Below are positions 33,695-42,083 of a stretch of DNA of 64,000 nt, piece after piece; within the stretch, counting starts at the first letter, position 1, and every line of letters begins with the position of its first letter. The notes under the pieces were generated by a model, which ran no database searches, had not been told where the DNA came from, and saw only the letters and a list, made by a program, of their open reading frames with translations. The translations under genes and the position numbers were made by a program. Source of the stretch: Acidaminococcus timonensis (GTDB taxonomy: Bacteria > Bacillota > Negativicutes > Acidaminococcales > Acidaminococcaceae); NCBI RefSeq assembly GCF_900106585.1, contig NZ_FNWH01000006.1, positions 372,001 to 436,000 on the forward strand. The letters run 5' to 3'.

Positions 33695-34716
33695 CAGTAC
33701 CCCAGCTGTTTCTTCAAGGCTTCCATGTCTTTTTCGCTGAGGAACGGGTGCAGGATATCCAGGTAGTACCGGGCACCCTGTTCGTTGCCCTGCCCATGGA
33801 GGTACTGGGCATTGCCGGCGGCGATCCGCAGCACATCCACATTGGGCCCCAGGGGCAGCTGGTACTTTTCGGCAAAGGCCTTCAGCTGGTCATGGGTGGG
33901 TGGTTCAGGCTTCCGGCCCAGCTTCTGCTCGATGGCCTTCATGGCGTCGTCCATTTCTGCCCGGGGCTGTCCAAAATTCAGGCTCAGGTAGTACGCATTG
34001 GCCGAAGCTTCATAATCATCCTTCAGGAACAGGTACAGGCCGATGTTCTGGTAGCAGGTGGCCAGATCCTCCGGATGGCAGGCCAGACCCAGGGCTTCCA
34101 GGGTGGTCTGGTGGAAATCCTCCACCTGGGATTCGGCCAGCTGGACCTGGGCCAGGACAATCAGCACGGGCACACTGGCCGGATCCCACTGCCGGGCCTT
34201 TTCCAGGTACTTCCGGGCCTTTTTCGTGTTGCCCCGGCTCAGCTCGATGCTGCCCAGCAGCAGGTACACAGCGTGGAAGGGGAAGGGAGCCTGCTGCAGT
34301 TTCCTGCCCTTCCGGGCAAAGAAAAAGTTGTACAGGCTCATTTCCATGGGTTCGGCGAAGGAATGGAAATCCGTTTCTTCATCGGACCGGTACAGGCTGG
34401 AATTTTCCGCATCTGCTTTCATGGGTTCCAGCAGGGCGATGGCCTTGTCATATTCCTGTTTCTCCTGGAGTTCCCGGGCTTCGTGCAGCTTCTGCTGGAA
34501 ATCGGCAAAGGCCCTGCTGAACATGTCGGCAACATGCTGCCGGCTTTCTTCCGGCATGAGCTTGTACAGCAGTTCGCCGCAGGCTTTGGTGATTTCCCTG
34601 TGCAGGGGGTGGTCCCGGTACAGGGTCATGCAGTTTTTCAGGTAATCGATGTCCTTCTGGCTGTTGCCGGTCAGGCCATCGGTAATGGATTTGATGATTT
34701 GATCCAGGTCTTCCAT
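33694..34716 (-). CDS. TPR-repeat protein of unknown function
   Basis: The 340-residue soluble protein is mainly helical. Repeats of the TPR type are visible around 85-110 (ARELQEKQEYDKAIALLEPM), 145-175 (AVYLLLGSIELSRGNTKKARKYLEKARQWDP) and 215-240 (LATCYQNIGLYLFLKDDYEASANAYY). The C-terminal part ends in a further helical pair. No signal peptide or catalytic motif is seen. It is a single gene, convergent with the Gfo/Idh gene, and probably mediates protein contacts. Confidence 0.75.
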   Translation of the reverse strand: MEDLDQIIKSITDGLTGNSQKDIDYLKNCMTLYRDHPLHREITKACGELLYKLMPEESRQHVADMFSRAFADFQQKLHEARELQEKQEYDKAIALLEPMKADAENSSLYRSDEETDFHSFAEPMEMSLYNFFFARKGRKLQQAPFPFHAVYLLLGSIELSRGNTKKARKYLEKARQWDPASVPVLIVLAQVQLAESQVEDFHQTTLEALGLACHPEDLATCYQNIGLYLFLKDDYEASANAYYLSLNFGQPRAEMDDAMKAIEQKLGRKPEPPTHDQLKAFAEKYQLPLGPNVDVLRIAAGNAQYLHGQGNEQGARYYLDILHPFLSEKDMEALKKQLGY

Positions 34717-34796
34717 GGTTATTCCTCCGATTGTAGTCGTATGGGAATATTATAGCGGATTATGGGGGAAGAGTACAGAGAAAAGGGAATGGGGGG

Positions 34797-35045
34797 TAGA
34801 ACCCACCACCATTGCGCTGACGCGCAACGGTCCCCCGCCCTTGAAAAGGGCGGATATCCCTGTTGTTAGTTGTTTCTGTGTATCCGCCCTTTCTAAGGGC
34901 GGGGGACCAGCCGTCAGGCTGGTGGTGGGTTCTCTACCCCAGCCATTTGGCTTTTGAAACGGATATCCCTGTTGTCCTTTGTTTTCTGTGTATCCGCCCT
35001 TTCTAAGGGCGGGGGACCAGCCACAGGCTGGTGGTGGGTTCGTTG
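34797..35045. repeat. Family D palindromes, two variable-tip units
   Basis: GAACCCACCACCATTGCGC..CCCCGCCCTT faces AAGGGCGGGGGACCAGCC..GGTGGTGGGTTC. A second unit repeats TATCCGCCCTTTCTAAGGGC and ends GGTGGTGGGTTC. The flanks are conserved while the tip differs (TTGCGCTGACGCGCAA versus CCAGCCGTCAGGCTGG). It occupies most of the gap between two divergent genes; a promoter could lie in the remaining 35046-35110. Confidence 0.75.
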
Positions 35046-35126
35046 CCCACTAACCACTCTTTTCTCTTCCCTCCTTATGATTTATAATAAGCACATACCC
35101 TTGAAACGGAGAAAGAGGCGCAGAGC

Positions 35127-36515
35127 ATGGAATACTGGGATATTTATGATCGGAACAAACAGGTGACGGGACGGAAGATGGAGCGGAACGACTGGCATAT
35201 GCAGCCGGGGGACTATCATCTGACGGTGCTGGCTCTGGTCTGCGATGCCGCAGGCCGGATCCTGATCACCCAGCGGAAAGCGGACAAGGAATGGGCTCCC
35301 CTGAAATGGGAGATCCCGGGAGGCGGTGTCCGGGCCGGAGAAACCTCTCAGCAAGCTGTACTGCGGGAAGTGGCGGAGGAAACGGGCCTGACCTTTACGG
35401 CAGCGCAGGGCCGGCTGATCCATACGTACCGCAGCGACAGCCCGGCAGAACAGAACAATTATTTTGTGGATATCTACCGGTTCCAGGCACCTTTTGCGGA
35501 AAAGGACGTGACCATCCAGGAAAAGGAAGTGGAAAGCTTCAAGCTGGCCACCCCGGATGAGATCCGTGCCCTGGGGGCCAAGGACGACTTCCTGCACTTC
35601 AAACGGCTGGAAGGGCTGCTGCCCGGGGCCATCCGGAAGATCACCATTGCCGGGGCGGGCACCATGGGCTATTCCATGGCGGACATCTTCGCCCAGCAGG
35701 GCTATGAGGTGACGCTGTGGAACCACCGCCAGGCCACCCTGGACAGGGCAAAGACGAAGATTTCTGCCGGGGCTGTGGACAAGATCACCTATACCACCAG
35801 CCTGGATGCCTTCAGGGGCCGGGATCTGATCGTGGAAAGCATTGTGGAAGATCTGGACAGCAAACTGGCTTTCTACCAAGAGATGACGCCGCTGGCGGAC
35901 GCCCGTACCCTGATCGCCACCAATACGTCCGGCCTGTCCATCAACAAACTGGCGGAAGCTGTCACCGGACCGGACCGGTTCCTAGGGATGCACTGGTTCA
36001 ACCCGCCCACCCTGGTCCCCCTCATCGAGATCATCAAGAACGACCACACCCGTCCGGAGGTGGCCACGGCCATTTATGACCTGAGCCTTGCCATCGGCAA
36101 GAAACCGGTGGTGCTGGAACAGGATGTCCCCGGATTTGCGGCCAACCGGATCCAGCTGGCGGTGCTGCGGGAGGCCCTGAGCCTGGTGCAGAAGGGCGTG
36201 GTCAGCGTGGAAGGCATCGACGCGGTGATGAAATACGGCCTGGGCTTCCGCTGGGCCTGCCTGGGGCCTTTGGAGACCATCGACTTCGGTGGCCTGGATG
36301 TGTTCGAGCACATCAGCGAATACCTGATGCCCGACCTGGAGGATTCCCATGAGGTACCGCCGCTTCTGGCGGAAAAGGTGAAGAACGGCTGCCTGGGCGT
36401 GAAGAGCGGAAAGGGGTTCTATGACTACAGCGGGGACAAGGCCAAAGAGGCTACCCGGGCCCGGGATGCCAAGTTCCAGGCGGTCTATGAAGCCCTGTAT
36501 GGAGAGCAGAAATGA
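35127..36515 (+). CDS. Nudix hydrolase / 3-hydroxyacyl-CoA dehydrogenase fusion
   Basis: The 462-residue protein joins two enzymes without a break. Residues 1-165 are a Nudix domain with a full Nudix box, GGVRAGETSQQAVLREVAEE then TGL, as in isopentenyl-diphosphate isomerase-like or mutT-like hydrolases. From about 170 a 3-hydroxyacyl-CoA dehydrogenase follows: NAD loop ITIAGAGTMGYSMADIFAQQG, then ATNTSGLSI, catalytic GMHWFNPP near 286 and the helical domain ending GVKSGKGFYDY. The dehydrogenase resembles 3-hydroxybutyryl-CoA dehydrogenases of butyrate producers. The stop codon overlaps the start of the FNR-like gene (ATGA), indicating coupling. Confidence 0.88.
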   Translation: MEYWDIYDRNKQVTGRKMERNDWHMQPGDYHLTVLALVCDAAGRILITQRKADKEWAPLKWEIPGGGVRAGETSQQAVLREVAEETGLTFTAAQGRLIHTYRSDSPAEQNNYFVDIYRFQAPFAEKDVTIQEKEVESFKLATPDEIRALGAKDDFLHFKRLEGLLPGAIRKITIAGAGTMGYSMADIFAQQGYEVTLWNHRQATLDRAKTKISAGAVDKITYTTSLDAFRGRDLIVESIVEDLDSKLAFYQEMTPLADARTLIATNTSGLSINKLAEAVTGPDRFLGMHWFNPPTLVPLIEIIKNDHTRPEVATAIYDLSLAIGKKPVVLEQDVPGFAANRIQLAVLREALSLVQKGVVSVEGIDAVMKYGLGFRWACLGPLETIDFGGLDVFEHISEYLMPDLEDSHEVPPLLAEKVKNGCLGVKSGKGFYDYSGDKAKEATRARDAKFQAVYEALYGEQK

Positions 36516-37204
36516 AGCCTCAGGTCCCTGACCACTGCAAAAAATGCGGGGGTGAATGTTTGAAGAATGTGGAATTCCTCATCGGGCTGCCTCCGGAAAA
36601 GGTGGCCACCCTGCTGCAGCGGGCCCAGCGGCTGCACCTGCGGAAGGGGGAATACCTGTTCCGGGAAGGGGACCCCTGCAATGCCATCTATATCATCCAC
36701 AGGGGACGGGTGAAGCTGAGCGCCTATGACCAGGACGGGCTGGAGCGGATCGCCGGCATCTTTGTGGAGCACGATACCATGTGGGAAGGGGTGCTGGTAC
36801 CCAACAGCCAGTATTCGGCTTCCGCCATCGCCATGACGGAGGTAGACTGCTGCAGGCTGGCCCGGAGAGACTTTGAGGAAGCCATCCATGAGCCGGAGGT
36901 GGCCCTGCGCATCATCGGCATGCTCAGCAAGAAGCTCCATGACGCCAACCGGCGGAACCTGCTGAAGAGCATCGCCGATCCCAAGGAACGGGTGGCCGGC
37001 CTGCTGCTGTACCGGTATCGCCGCCAGACTGGGGACGTGGTGACCCTGCGCCTGGAGGAAATGGCCGGGCTCATCGCCCTGCGCCCGGAAACCATCAGCC
37101 GCAAGCTGAAGGAGCTGGAACGGGAAGGCTACGTAAAAAAGACCGGCCAGAGCAGCATCCAGATCCTGGATCCGGATGGGCTGATGGAGATGGTGAATTA
37201 TTGA
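36512..37204 (+). CDS. fnr: FNR-like Crp-family transcriptional regulator
   Basis: The 230-residue protein has N-terminal cysteines C9-x2-C12-x3-C16 plus C113/C114, resembling the cluster ligands of oxygen-sensing FNR proteins. The cyclic-nucleotide-like beta-barrel (GEYLFREGDPCNAIYIIHRG) spans about 35-125. A dimerisation helix and a Crp helix-turn-helix follow; the recognition helix has E193-T-I-S196-R197, the residues that read TTGA half-sites in E. coli FNR. It overlaps the upstream gene by 4 bp. Two matching boxes lie at 37335 and 38289 in front of pflA and pflB, the probable targets. Confidence 0.85.
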   Translation: MKPQVPDHCKKCGGECLKNVEFLIGLPPEKVATLLQRAQRLHLRKGEYLFREGDPCNAIYIIHRGRVKLSAYDQDGLERIAGIFVEHDTMWEGVLVPNSQYSASAIAMTEVDCCRLARRDFEEAIHEPEVALRIIGMLSKKLHDANRRNLLKSIADPKERVAGLLLYRYRRQTGDVVTLRLEEMAGLIALRPETISRKLKELEREGYVKKTGQSSIQILDPDGLMEMVNY

Positions 37205-37330
37205 GAAGCCAGACCGCTCGCTACGCTCGCTGAAAGACGTCAGACATCAGCTTGTCCGGCGATGAGATGGCCGGCCGGACTGCTTCGTCGAACAAAGCTG
37301 ACATCTGACATCTGGATTCTGACATCTTGA
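37205..37330. repeat. Family B palindromic element (B3)
   Basis: AGACGTCAGACATCAGCTTGT faces ACAAAGCTGACATCTGACATCT with a variable GGCCGGCC-rich middle; CGCTCGCTACGCTCGC forms a small flanking hairpin. It begins immediately after the regulator stop codon. Confidence 0.7.
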
Positions 37331-37334
37331 ATCT

Positions 37335-37376
37335 TTGACCCCAGTCAAAGATTTCTTCCGGCAAAAATCATACAAT
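37335..37376 (+). promoter_or_regulatory. FNR-dependent promoter of pflA
   Basis: TTGAC-CCCA-GTCAA (37335-37348) is a perfect palindrome, extended by one or two paired bases each side. The -10 TACAAT is at 37371-37376. The predicted start near 37383 puts the box centre at -41.5, the class II FNR position. Confidence 0.7.
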
Positions 37377-37425
37377 GACCCTGTCAAAAGGTTCGGGTTC
37401 GACCCCTTTGACGGGGTCTTTTTTT
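37377..37425 (+). terminator. Strong intrinsic terminator in front of pflA
   Basis: GACCC-T-GTCAAA (37377-37388) pairs with TTTGAC-G-GGGTC (37407-37418), followed by TTTTTTT. It starts directly after the pflA -10 box, so it should stop transcripts from the upstream operon, whereas transcripts starting near 37383 lack the outer part of the left arm. Confidence 0.7.
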
Positions 37426-37441
37426 GTAGAGGAGGTTTGCG

Positions 37442-38167
37442 ATGCAAGGACGTATCCATTCCATTGAATCCTTCGGGTCCGTGGACGGACCGGGGACACG
37501 ATTCATCATCTTCGTGCAGGGGTGCAACATGCGCTGCCTGTACTGCCATAATGTGGACACCTGGGACTGCCACAAGGGCCAGCTGCGCAGCACCGACGAC
37601 CTGCTGGACCAGGCAGAGCGGTACCGGCCCTACTGGGGACCGGAGGGAGGCATCACCGTCAGCGGCGGGGAACCCCTGCTGCAGATCGATTTCCTGCTGG
37701 AGCTGTTCCAGAAGGCCAAGGCCCGGGGCATCCACACCTGCATCGATACGGCAGGACAGCCTTTTACCCGGAAAGAGCCCTTCTTCAGCAAGTTCCGGCA
37801 GCTGATGGAAGTGACGGACATCCTGCTTCTCGATGTGAAGCACATCGACCTGGAAGCCCACAAAAAGCTGACCGGGTGGGGGAACGAAAACATCCTGGAC
37901 CTGTTCCGGTACCTGTCGGACATCCACAAGCCCATCTGGGTACGCCAGGTGCTGGTACCCGGGTATACGGATGATCCGGCCAGCCTGCAGCGGACCCGGG
38001 AATTCCTGGATACCCTGACCAATGTACAGCGGGTGGAGGTACTGCCCTACCACAACATGGGGCTGTACAAGTGGGAAGAGCTGGGCATCCCCAACCAGCT
38101 GAAGGATGTGGAGCCGCCCACGGAGGAACAGGTGGATGCCGCCCGGAAAATTTTGAGAGCGGTATAG
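37442..38167 (+). CDS. pflA: Pyruvate formate-lyase activating enzyme
   Basis: The 241-residue radical SAM activase has the cluster motif C28-x3-C32-x2-C35 in QGCNMRCLYC. It also carries GSVDGPGTRFI, SGGEPLLQ for SAM binding and DVKHID. It generates the glycyl radical on PflB. Length agrees with PflA of Firmicutes. ATG 37442 follows AGAGGAGG. It has its own FNR-type promoter and lies 212 bp upstream of pflB, reversed from the frequent pflB-pflA order. Confidence 0.95.
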   Translation: MQGRIHSIESFGSVDGPGTRFIIFVQGCNMRCLYCHNVDTWDCHKGQLRSTDDLLDQAERYRPYWGPEGGITVSGGEPLLQIDFLLELFQKAKARGIHTCIDTAGQPFTRKEPFFSKFRQLMEVTDILLLDVKHIDLEAHKKLTGWGNENILDLFRYLSDIHKPIWVRQVLVPGYTDDPASLQRTREFLDTLTNVQRVEVLPYHNMGLYKWEELGIPNQLKDVEPPTEEQVDAARKILRAV

Positions 38168-38170
38168 CAG

Positions 38171-38245
38171 GGGTGTGAAAAAATGATTTTCCACACCCTG
38201 TCACCAGTCACTCGCCGATGGAAGCCAGCTGACGCTGGCCAACGG
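38171..38245. repeat. Family C element lacking its second hairpin (C3)
   Basis: GGGTGTGAAAA / TTTTCCACACCC (38171-38198) forms the first hairpin; the core CCGATGGAAGCCAGCTGACG is kept, then the sequence diverges. It probably ends pflA transcription. Confidence 0.7.
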
Positions 38246-38288
38246 AATCCTATTGATGGATGGAGTAAAAATAGTTAGTTAAACCAAA

Positions 38289-38330
38289 CTTGACTGGAAT
38301 CAAGGTTTCCAAATCCCCAATCGGGTATGA
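38289..38330 (+). promoter_or_regulatory. FNR-dependent promoter of pflB
   Basis: TTGAC-TGGA-ATCAA (38289-38302) differs from the FNR consensus TTGAT-N4-ATCAA at one position. The -10 TATGAT is at 38325-38330, so the box centre is about 41.5 bp before the predicted start, as at pflA. No -35 box is seen, as expected for an activator-dependent promoter. Confidence 0.7.
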
Positions 38331-38379
38331 TGGAGCCATCGAAAGCGGAAGATTCAAGAACTGATAAGGAGGATCTTTT

Positions 38380-40659
38380 ATGAACAAGCTGACTGAAAGC
38401 GTTGCCTGGAGAGGTTTCAAAGGTGTGAAATGGACGGATGATGTGAACGTCCGTGATTTCATCCAGAACAACTATACCCCCTATGACGGCGACGAAAGTT
38501 TCCTGACGGGGCCCACGGAAGCCACCAATAAACTGTGGGGCCGGGTCCAGGAACTGCAGAAGGAAGAACGGGCCAAGGGCGGCGTGCTGGATTGTGAAAC
38601 GGAAGTGGTCTCCAGCCTGACCGCCTACGGCCCTGGCTATATCGATGAAAAACTGAAGGACCTGGAACAGGTGGTGGGCCTGCAGACGGACAAACCCCTG
38701 AAACGGGCGTTCATGCCCTACGGTGGCATCAAGATGGCAGAAGAAGCGGCCGAAACCTACGGGTACAAAGTGAACCCCAAGTTCCACAAGATCTTCACCG
38801 ACTACCACAAGACCCACAACCAGGCGGTGTTCGATGCCTATACCAACGAAATGCGCAAAGCCCGTCACAGCCATATCGTGACCGGCCTGCCTGACACCTA
38901 CGGCCGGGGCCGTATCGTGGGGGACTACCGCCGGGTGGCCCTGTACGGCATTGACTTCCTGATCGACAAGAAACAGGAAGACCTGGACAACTGCGGCTGC
39001 GGCGTCATGACCGACGACGTCATCCGGCAGCGGGAAGAGCTGGCGGAACAGATCCGGGCCCTGAAGCAGATGAAGGAAATGGCCAAGGTGTACGGCTATG
39101 ACATCTCCGCTCCGGCCAAGAACGCCAAGGAAGCTGTGCAATGGCTGTACTTCGGCTACCTGGCTGCGGTAAAGACCCAGAACGGCGCGGCCATGAGCGT
39201 GGGCCGTATCTCCACCTTCCTGGATATCTACATCAGCCGTGACCTGGCGGAAGGGACCCTGACCGAACAGCAGGCCCAGGAACTGATCGACCACCTGACC
39301 CTGAAATTCCGCATGGTGAAATTCGCCCGGATCCCGTCCTACAACCAGCTGTTCTCCGGAGACCCGGTATGGGCCACCCTGGAAATGGCCGGCATCGGCA
39401 TGGACGGCCGCCATATGGTCACCCGCAACGACTACCGGTTCCTGCACACCCTGGAAAACATGGGGCCTTCTCCGGAACCGAACCTGACGGTGCTGTATTC
39501 CTCCGCACTGCCGGAAAACTTCAAGAAGTATGCGGCCCACATCTCCATCACCACGTCCTCCATCCAGTATGAAAACGACGATGTGATGAAACCGGTATGG
39601 GGCGATGACTACAGCATCTGCTGCTGCGTGTCCGCCACCCAGACCGGTAAGGAAATGCAGTTCTTCGGCGCCCGTGCCAACCTGGGCAAATGCCTGCTGT
39701 ATGCCATCAACGGCGGCAAGGATGAAAAATTCCTGACCAAGGACGGCAAACATATGCAGGTGGGACCGGAATACGCACCCATCACCTCCGACGTGCTGGA
39801 CTACGGCGAAGTGATGCACAAATTCGACCTGATGATGGACTGGCTGGCCGGACTGTACGTGAACATCCTGAACCTGATCCAGTACATGCATGACAAGTAC
39901 TACTACGAAGCGGCTGAAATGGCTCTGATCGATACCGATGTGCGCCGGACCTTCGCAACGGGCATTGCCGGGTTCTCCCATGTGGTGGACTCCCTGTGCG
40001 CCATCAAATACGCCAAGGTTTCCACCGTCCGCGATGACTCCGGTCTGGTGGTGGACTACAAGGTGGAAGGGGACTTCCCCAAATACGGCAACGATGATCC
40101 CCGGGCCGATGAAATCGCCGTATGGCTGCTGAAGACCTTCATGACCAAACTGCGGAAACATCATACCTACCGGAACTCTGAACCCACCACTTCCATCCTG
40201 ACCATTACCTCCAACGTGGTGTACGGCGGTGCCACCGGCGCCCTGCCTGACGGACGCAAAGCCTACACCCCCTTTGCTCCGGGTGCCAACCCTGCGTACG
40301 GCGCTGAACAGAACGGCCTGCTGGCTTCTCTGAACTCTGTGGCCAAGCTGCCCTACGAATACGCACTGGACGGCATTTCCAACACCCAGACCATCGCTCC
40401 GGAAACCCTGGGCCACAACGAAGAGGAACAGAAGGCAACGCTGGTCCGTGTGATGGACGGCTACTTCGACCAGGGGGCCCACCACCTGAACGTGAATGTG
40501 TTCGGGGTGGACAAGCTGATCGACTGCATGGAACATCCGGAAAAACCGGAATACGCCAACTTCACCATCCGGGTATCCGGGTATGCGGTGAAATTCATCG
40601 ACCTGACCCGGGAACAGCAGCTGGACGTAATCGCCCGCCGCGCCCATCAGAAGATGTAA
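38380..40659 (+). CDS. pflB: Formate C-acetyltransferase (pyruvate formate-lyase)
   Basis: The 759-residue glycyl radical enzyme splits pyruvate with CoA to acetyl-CoA and formate. The catalytic cysteine pair is in [10 protein letters not shown] (C415/C416, with C414 preceding). The radical glycine is G734 in RVSGYAVKF near the C-terminus. Length matches E. coli PflB (760). It is essential for anaerobic pyruvate use and is oxygen-sensitive, consistent with its FNR-type promoter. ATG 38380 follows AAGGAGGA. A strong terminator follows. Confidence 0.97.
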   Translation: MNKLTESVAWRGFKGVKWTDDVNVRDFIQNNYTPYDGDESFLTGPTEATNKLWGRVQELQKEERAKGGVLDCETEVVSSLTAYGPGYIDEKLKDLEQVVGLQTDKPLKRAFMPYGGIKMAEEAAETYGYKVNPKFHKIFTDYHKTHNQAVFDAYTNEMRKARHSHIVTGLPDTYGRGRIVGDYRRVALYGIDFLIDKKQEDLDNCGCGVMTDDVIRQREELAEQIRALKQMKEMAKVYGYDISAPAKNAKEAVQWLYFGYLAAVKTQNGAAMSVGRISTFLDIYISRDLAEGTLTEQQAQELIDHLTLKFRMVKFARIPSYNQLFSGDPVWATLEMAGIGMDGRHMVTRNDYRFLHTLENMGPSPEPNLTVLYSSALPENFKKYAAHISITTSSIQYENDDVMKPVWGDDYSICCCVSATQTGKEMQFFGARANLGKCLLYAINGGKDEKFLTKDGKHMQVGPEYAPITSDVLDYGEVMHKFDLMMDWLAGLYVNILNLIQYMHDKYYYEAAEMALIDTDVRRTFATGIAGFSHVVDSLCAIKYAKVSTVRDDSGLVVDYKVEGDFPKYGNDDPRADEIAVWLLKTFMTKLRKHHTYRNSEPTTSILTITSNVVYGGATGALPDGRKAYTPFAPGANPAYGAEQNGLLASLNSVAKLPYEYALDGISNTQTIAPETLGHNEEEQKATLVRVMDGYFDQGAHHLNVNVFGVDKLIDCMEHPEKPEYANFTIRVSGYAVKFIDLTREQQLDVIARRAHQKM

Positions 40660-40670
40660 CCGATTTCGGA

Positions 40671-40695
40671 AAGACCGCCTGCGGGCGGTCTTTTT
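40671..40695 (+). terminator. Intrinsic terminator after pflB
   Basis: GACCGCC-TGC-GGGCGGTC followed by TTTTT. Confidence 0.85.
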
Positions 40696-40795
40696 CCTTG
40701 TGGAGCTCTGCAAGGAGATCGTTGGAAAAATATGGAGGAAAAGAGGAGCTGCTGCGGGCCATGGGCAGCCGTCCTCTGTTGCAAAGGAGGAATCT

Positions 40796-41716
40796 ATGGA
40801 ACTGCGTTACCAGGTGGACCGGGATCATGCCGGGTGCTGTGTGCGCCAGGCAGCCCGAGGACCGCTGCACCTTTCGGAAAAGCTGTGGAGGAGGATCAAA
40901 TGGAACGGCACAATCACCGTGAACGGATCCCTGGTCAGGAACCCCTCACACAGGCTGGAAGCGGGAGATCGTCTGGTCCTCCGCTGGGAAGAAAAGGCAG
41001 CAGTGATACCGGTCCATCTGCCCCTTTCCATTTTGTATGAGGACGAAGATCTGCTGGCTGTGGACAAACCGGCGGGCATGCTGATCCATCCCACCTGGTC
41101 CGGGGCCCGGGATACCCTGGTCCAGGCGGTGGGAGGCTATTTCCACAGGACGGGACAGGCCTGCGGCATCCATCCTCTGTACCGGCTGGATCGGGACACC
41201 ACCGGCATCCTGCTGGTGGCCAAATCTGCCTTTGCCAAACATGCCCTGACCAGGAGCCACAGCCAGATTTACCGGGAATATCTGGCCATCTGTGAAGGCC
41301 ATCTGGAACATCCCCGGGGCCGGATCGTTCATCCTGTGGGACGGGTGGGAGAAGGGGTGGACCGGTGGACCGTGCGTCCCGACGGTCGGCCTGCGGTGAC
41401 GGACTATGAAATTCTGGCAGAGGGGGAGGGACGGACGGTGCTCCGGATCCATCTCCTCACCGGCCGCACCCACCAGATCCGGGTCCATTTCGCCCACGAA
41501 GGGCATCCCCTTCTGGGGGATCCCCTGTATGGGAACATGCACCCCACCCTGCGGCGCCAGGCCCTCCACGCCTGGACCGTCCGATTCTGCCATCCCCGGA
41601 CTGGAAAAGAACTGTTCCTCCAGGCACCGGTGCCGGAGGATATGAGAAAAGAGGGCTGTGCACACATCGCCTCCTTTTCCCCAGGCCAGGGATCCTCCCG
41701 CTTTCTCAGGATATAA
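40796..41716 (+). CDS. RluA-family RNA pseudouridine synthase
   Basis: The 306-residue enzyme has a short S4-like N-terminus (LSEKLWRRIKWNGTITVNGS) and the RluA catalytic motif HPLYRLDRDTTG with catalytic D132; the usual HRLD is YRLD here. LLTGRTHQIRVHFAHEGHPLLGDPLYG near 225-250 is the second signature. It converts uridine to pseudouridine in rRNA or tRNA; the site cannot be told. ATG 40796 follows AAAGGAGG. The C-terminus past 295 is poorly conserved. Confidence 0.9.
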   Translation: MELRYQVDRDHAGCCVRQAARGPLHLSEKLWRRIKWNGTITVNGSLVRNPSHRLEAGDRLVLRWEEKAAVIPVHLPLSILYEDEDLLAVDKPAGMLIHPTWSGARDTLVQAVGGYFHRTGQACGIHPLYRLDRDTTGILLVAKSAFAKHALTRSHSQIYREYLAICEGHLEHPRGRIVHPVGRVGEGVDRWTVRPDGRPAVTDYEILAEGEGRTVLRIHLLTGRTHQIRVHFAHEGHPLLGDPLYGNMHPTLRRQALHAWTVRFCHPRTGKELFLQAPVPEDMRKEGCAHIASFSPGQGSSRFLRI

Positions 41717-41835
41717 CCTGAAGTTAGGCAATCCAATCCCCGGGCTCTGGTCCGGTCCGCCAAATGGACACCGGCCTACTGAGGGCCGGAAAAGGTTCCC
41801 ATCCAAACTGTTTTCATATCGGTTACAAAAAGTCC

Positions 41836-41864
41836 TTGACAATCCTACCAACCTACTATACAAT
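41836..41864 (+). promoter_or_regulatory. Promoter of the SAM-riboswitch operon
   Basis: TTGACA (41836-41841), 17 bp, TACAAT (41859-41864); the riboswitch begins about 20 bp downstream. Confidence 0.6.
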
Positions 41865-41884
41865 GTGACCATAACAGAATAACC

Positions 41885-41986
41885 TTCATCGAGAGCAGCT
41901 GAGGGATTTGGCCCTATGACGCTGCGGCAACCCCCTTTGACGGGAAGGTGCCAATTCCAACGGGAACCGGTTTCCTGGCAGATGAA
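41885..41986 (+). promoter_or_regulatory. SAM-I (S-box) riboswitch aptamer
   Basis: P1 is TTCATC (41885-41890) with GATGAA (41981-41986). Conserved S-box segments are present in order: GAGAGCAG, GAGGGATTTGGCCCTATGA, GCGGCAACC, GAAGGTGCCAATTCC and AACGGG. SAM binding should favour the terminator at 42004 and shut off metQ and the peptidase when methionine is plentiful. Confidence 0.92.
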
Positions 41987-42003
41987 TGCGAGCCCAGTCA
42001 TCA

Positions 42004-42042
42004 AAAAGCGCCATCTGCGGAAAGCAGGTGGCGCTTTTCTTT
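42004..42042 (+). terminator. Riboswitch expression-platform terminator
   Basis: AAAAGCGCCATCTGC and GCAGGTGGCGCTTTT form a long stem with a GAAA-type loop and T tract. It sits between the S-box aptamer and metQ. Confidence 0.85.
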
Positions 42043-42083
42043 TGGTCTGCACTCCCTGAAGGAAAACAAAGGAGAGATGAACA

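Noticed and set aside
34797-35045. Repeated units that could suggest a CRISPR array
   Set aside because: Units are inverted palindromes of uneven length without regular spacers, and no cas genes are present.
37388-37410. GGTTCGGGTTCGACCCC resembling a tRNA T-arm
   Set aside because: No acceptor, D or anticodon arms can be drawn around it; it is the tip of the terminator in front of pflA.
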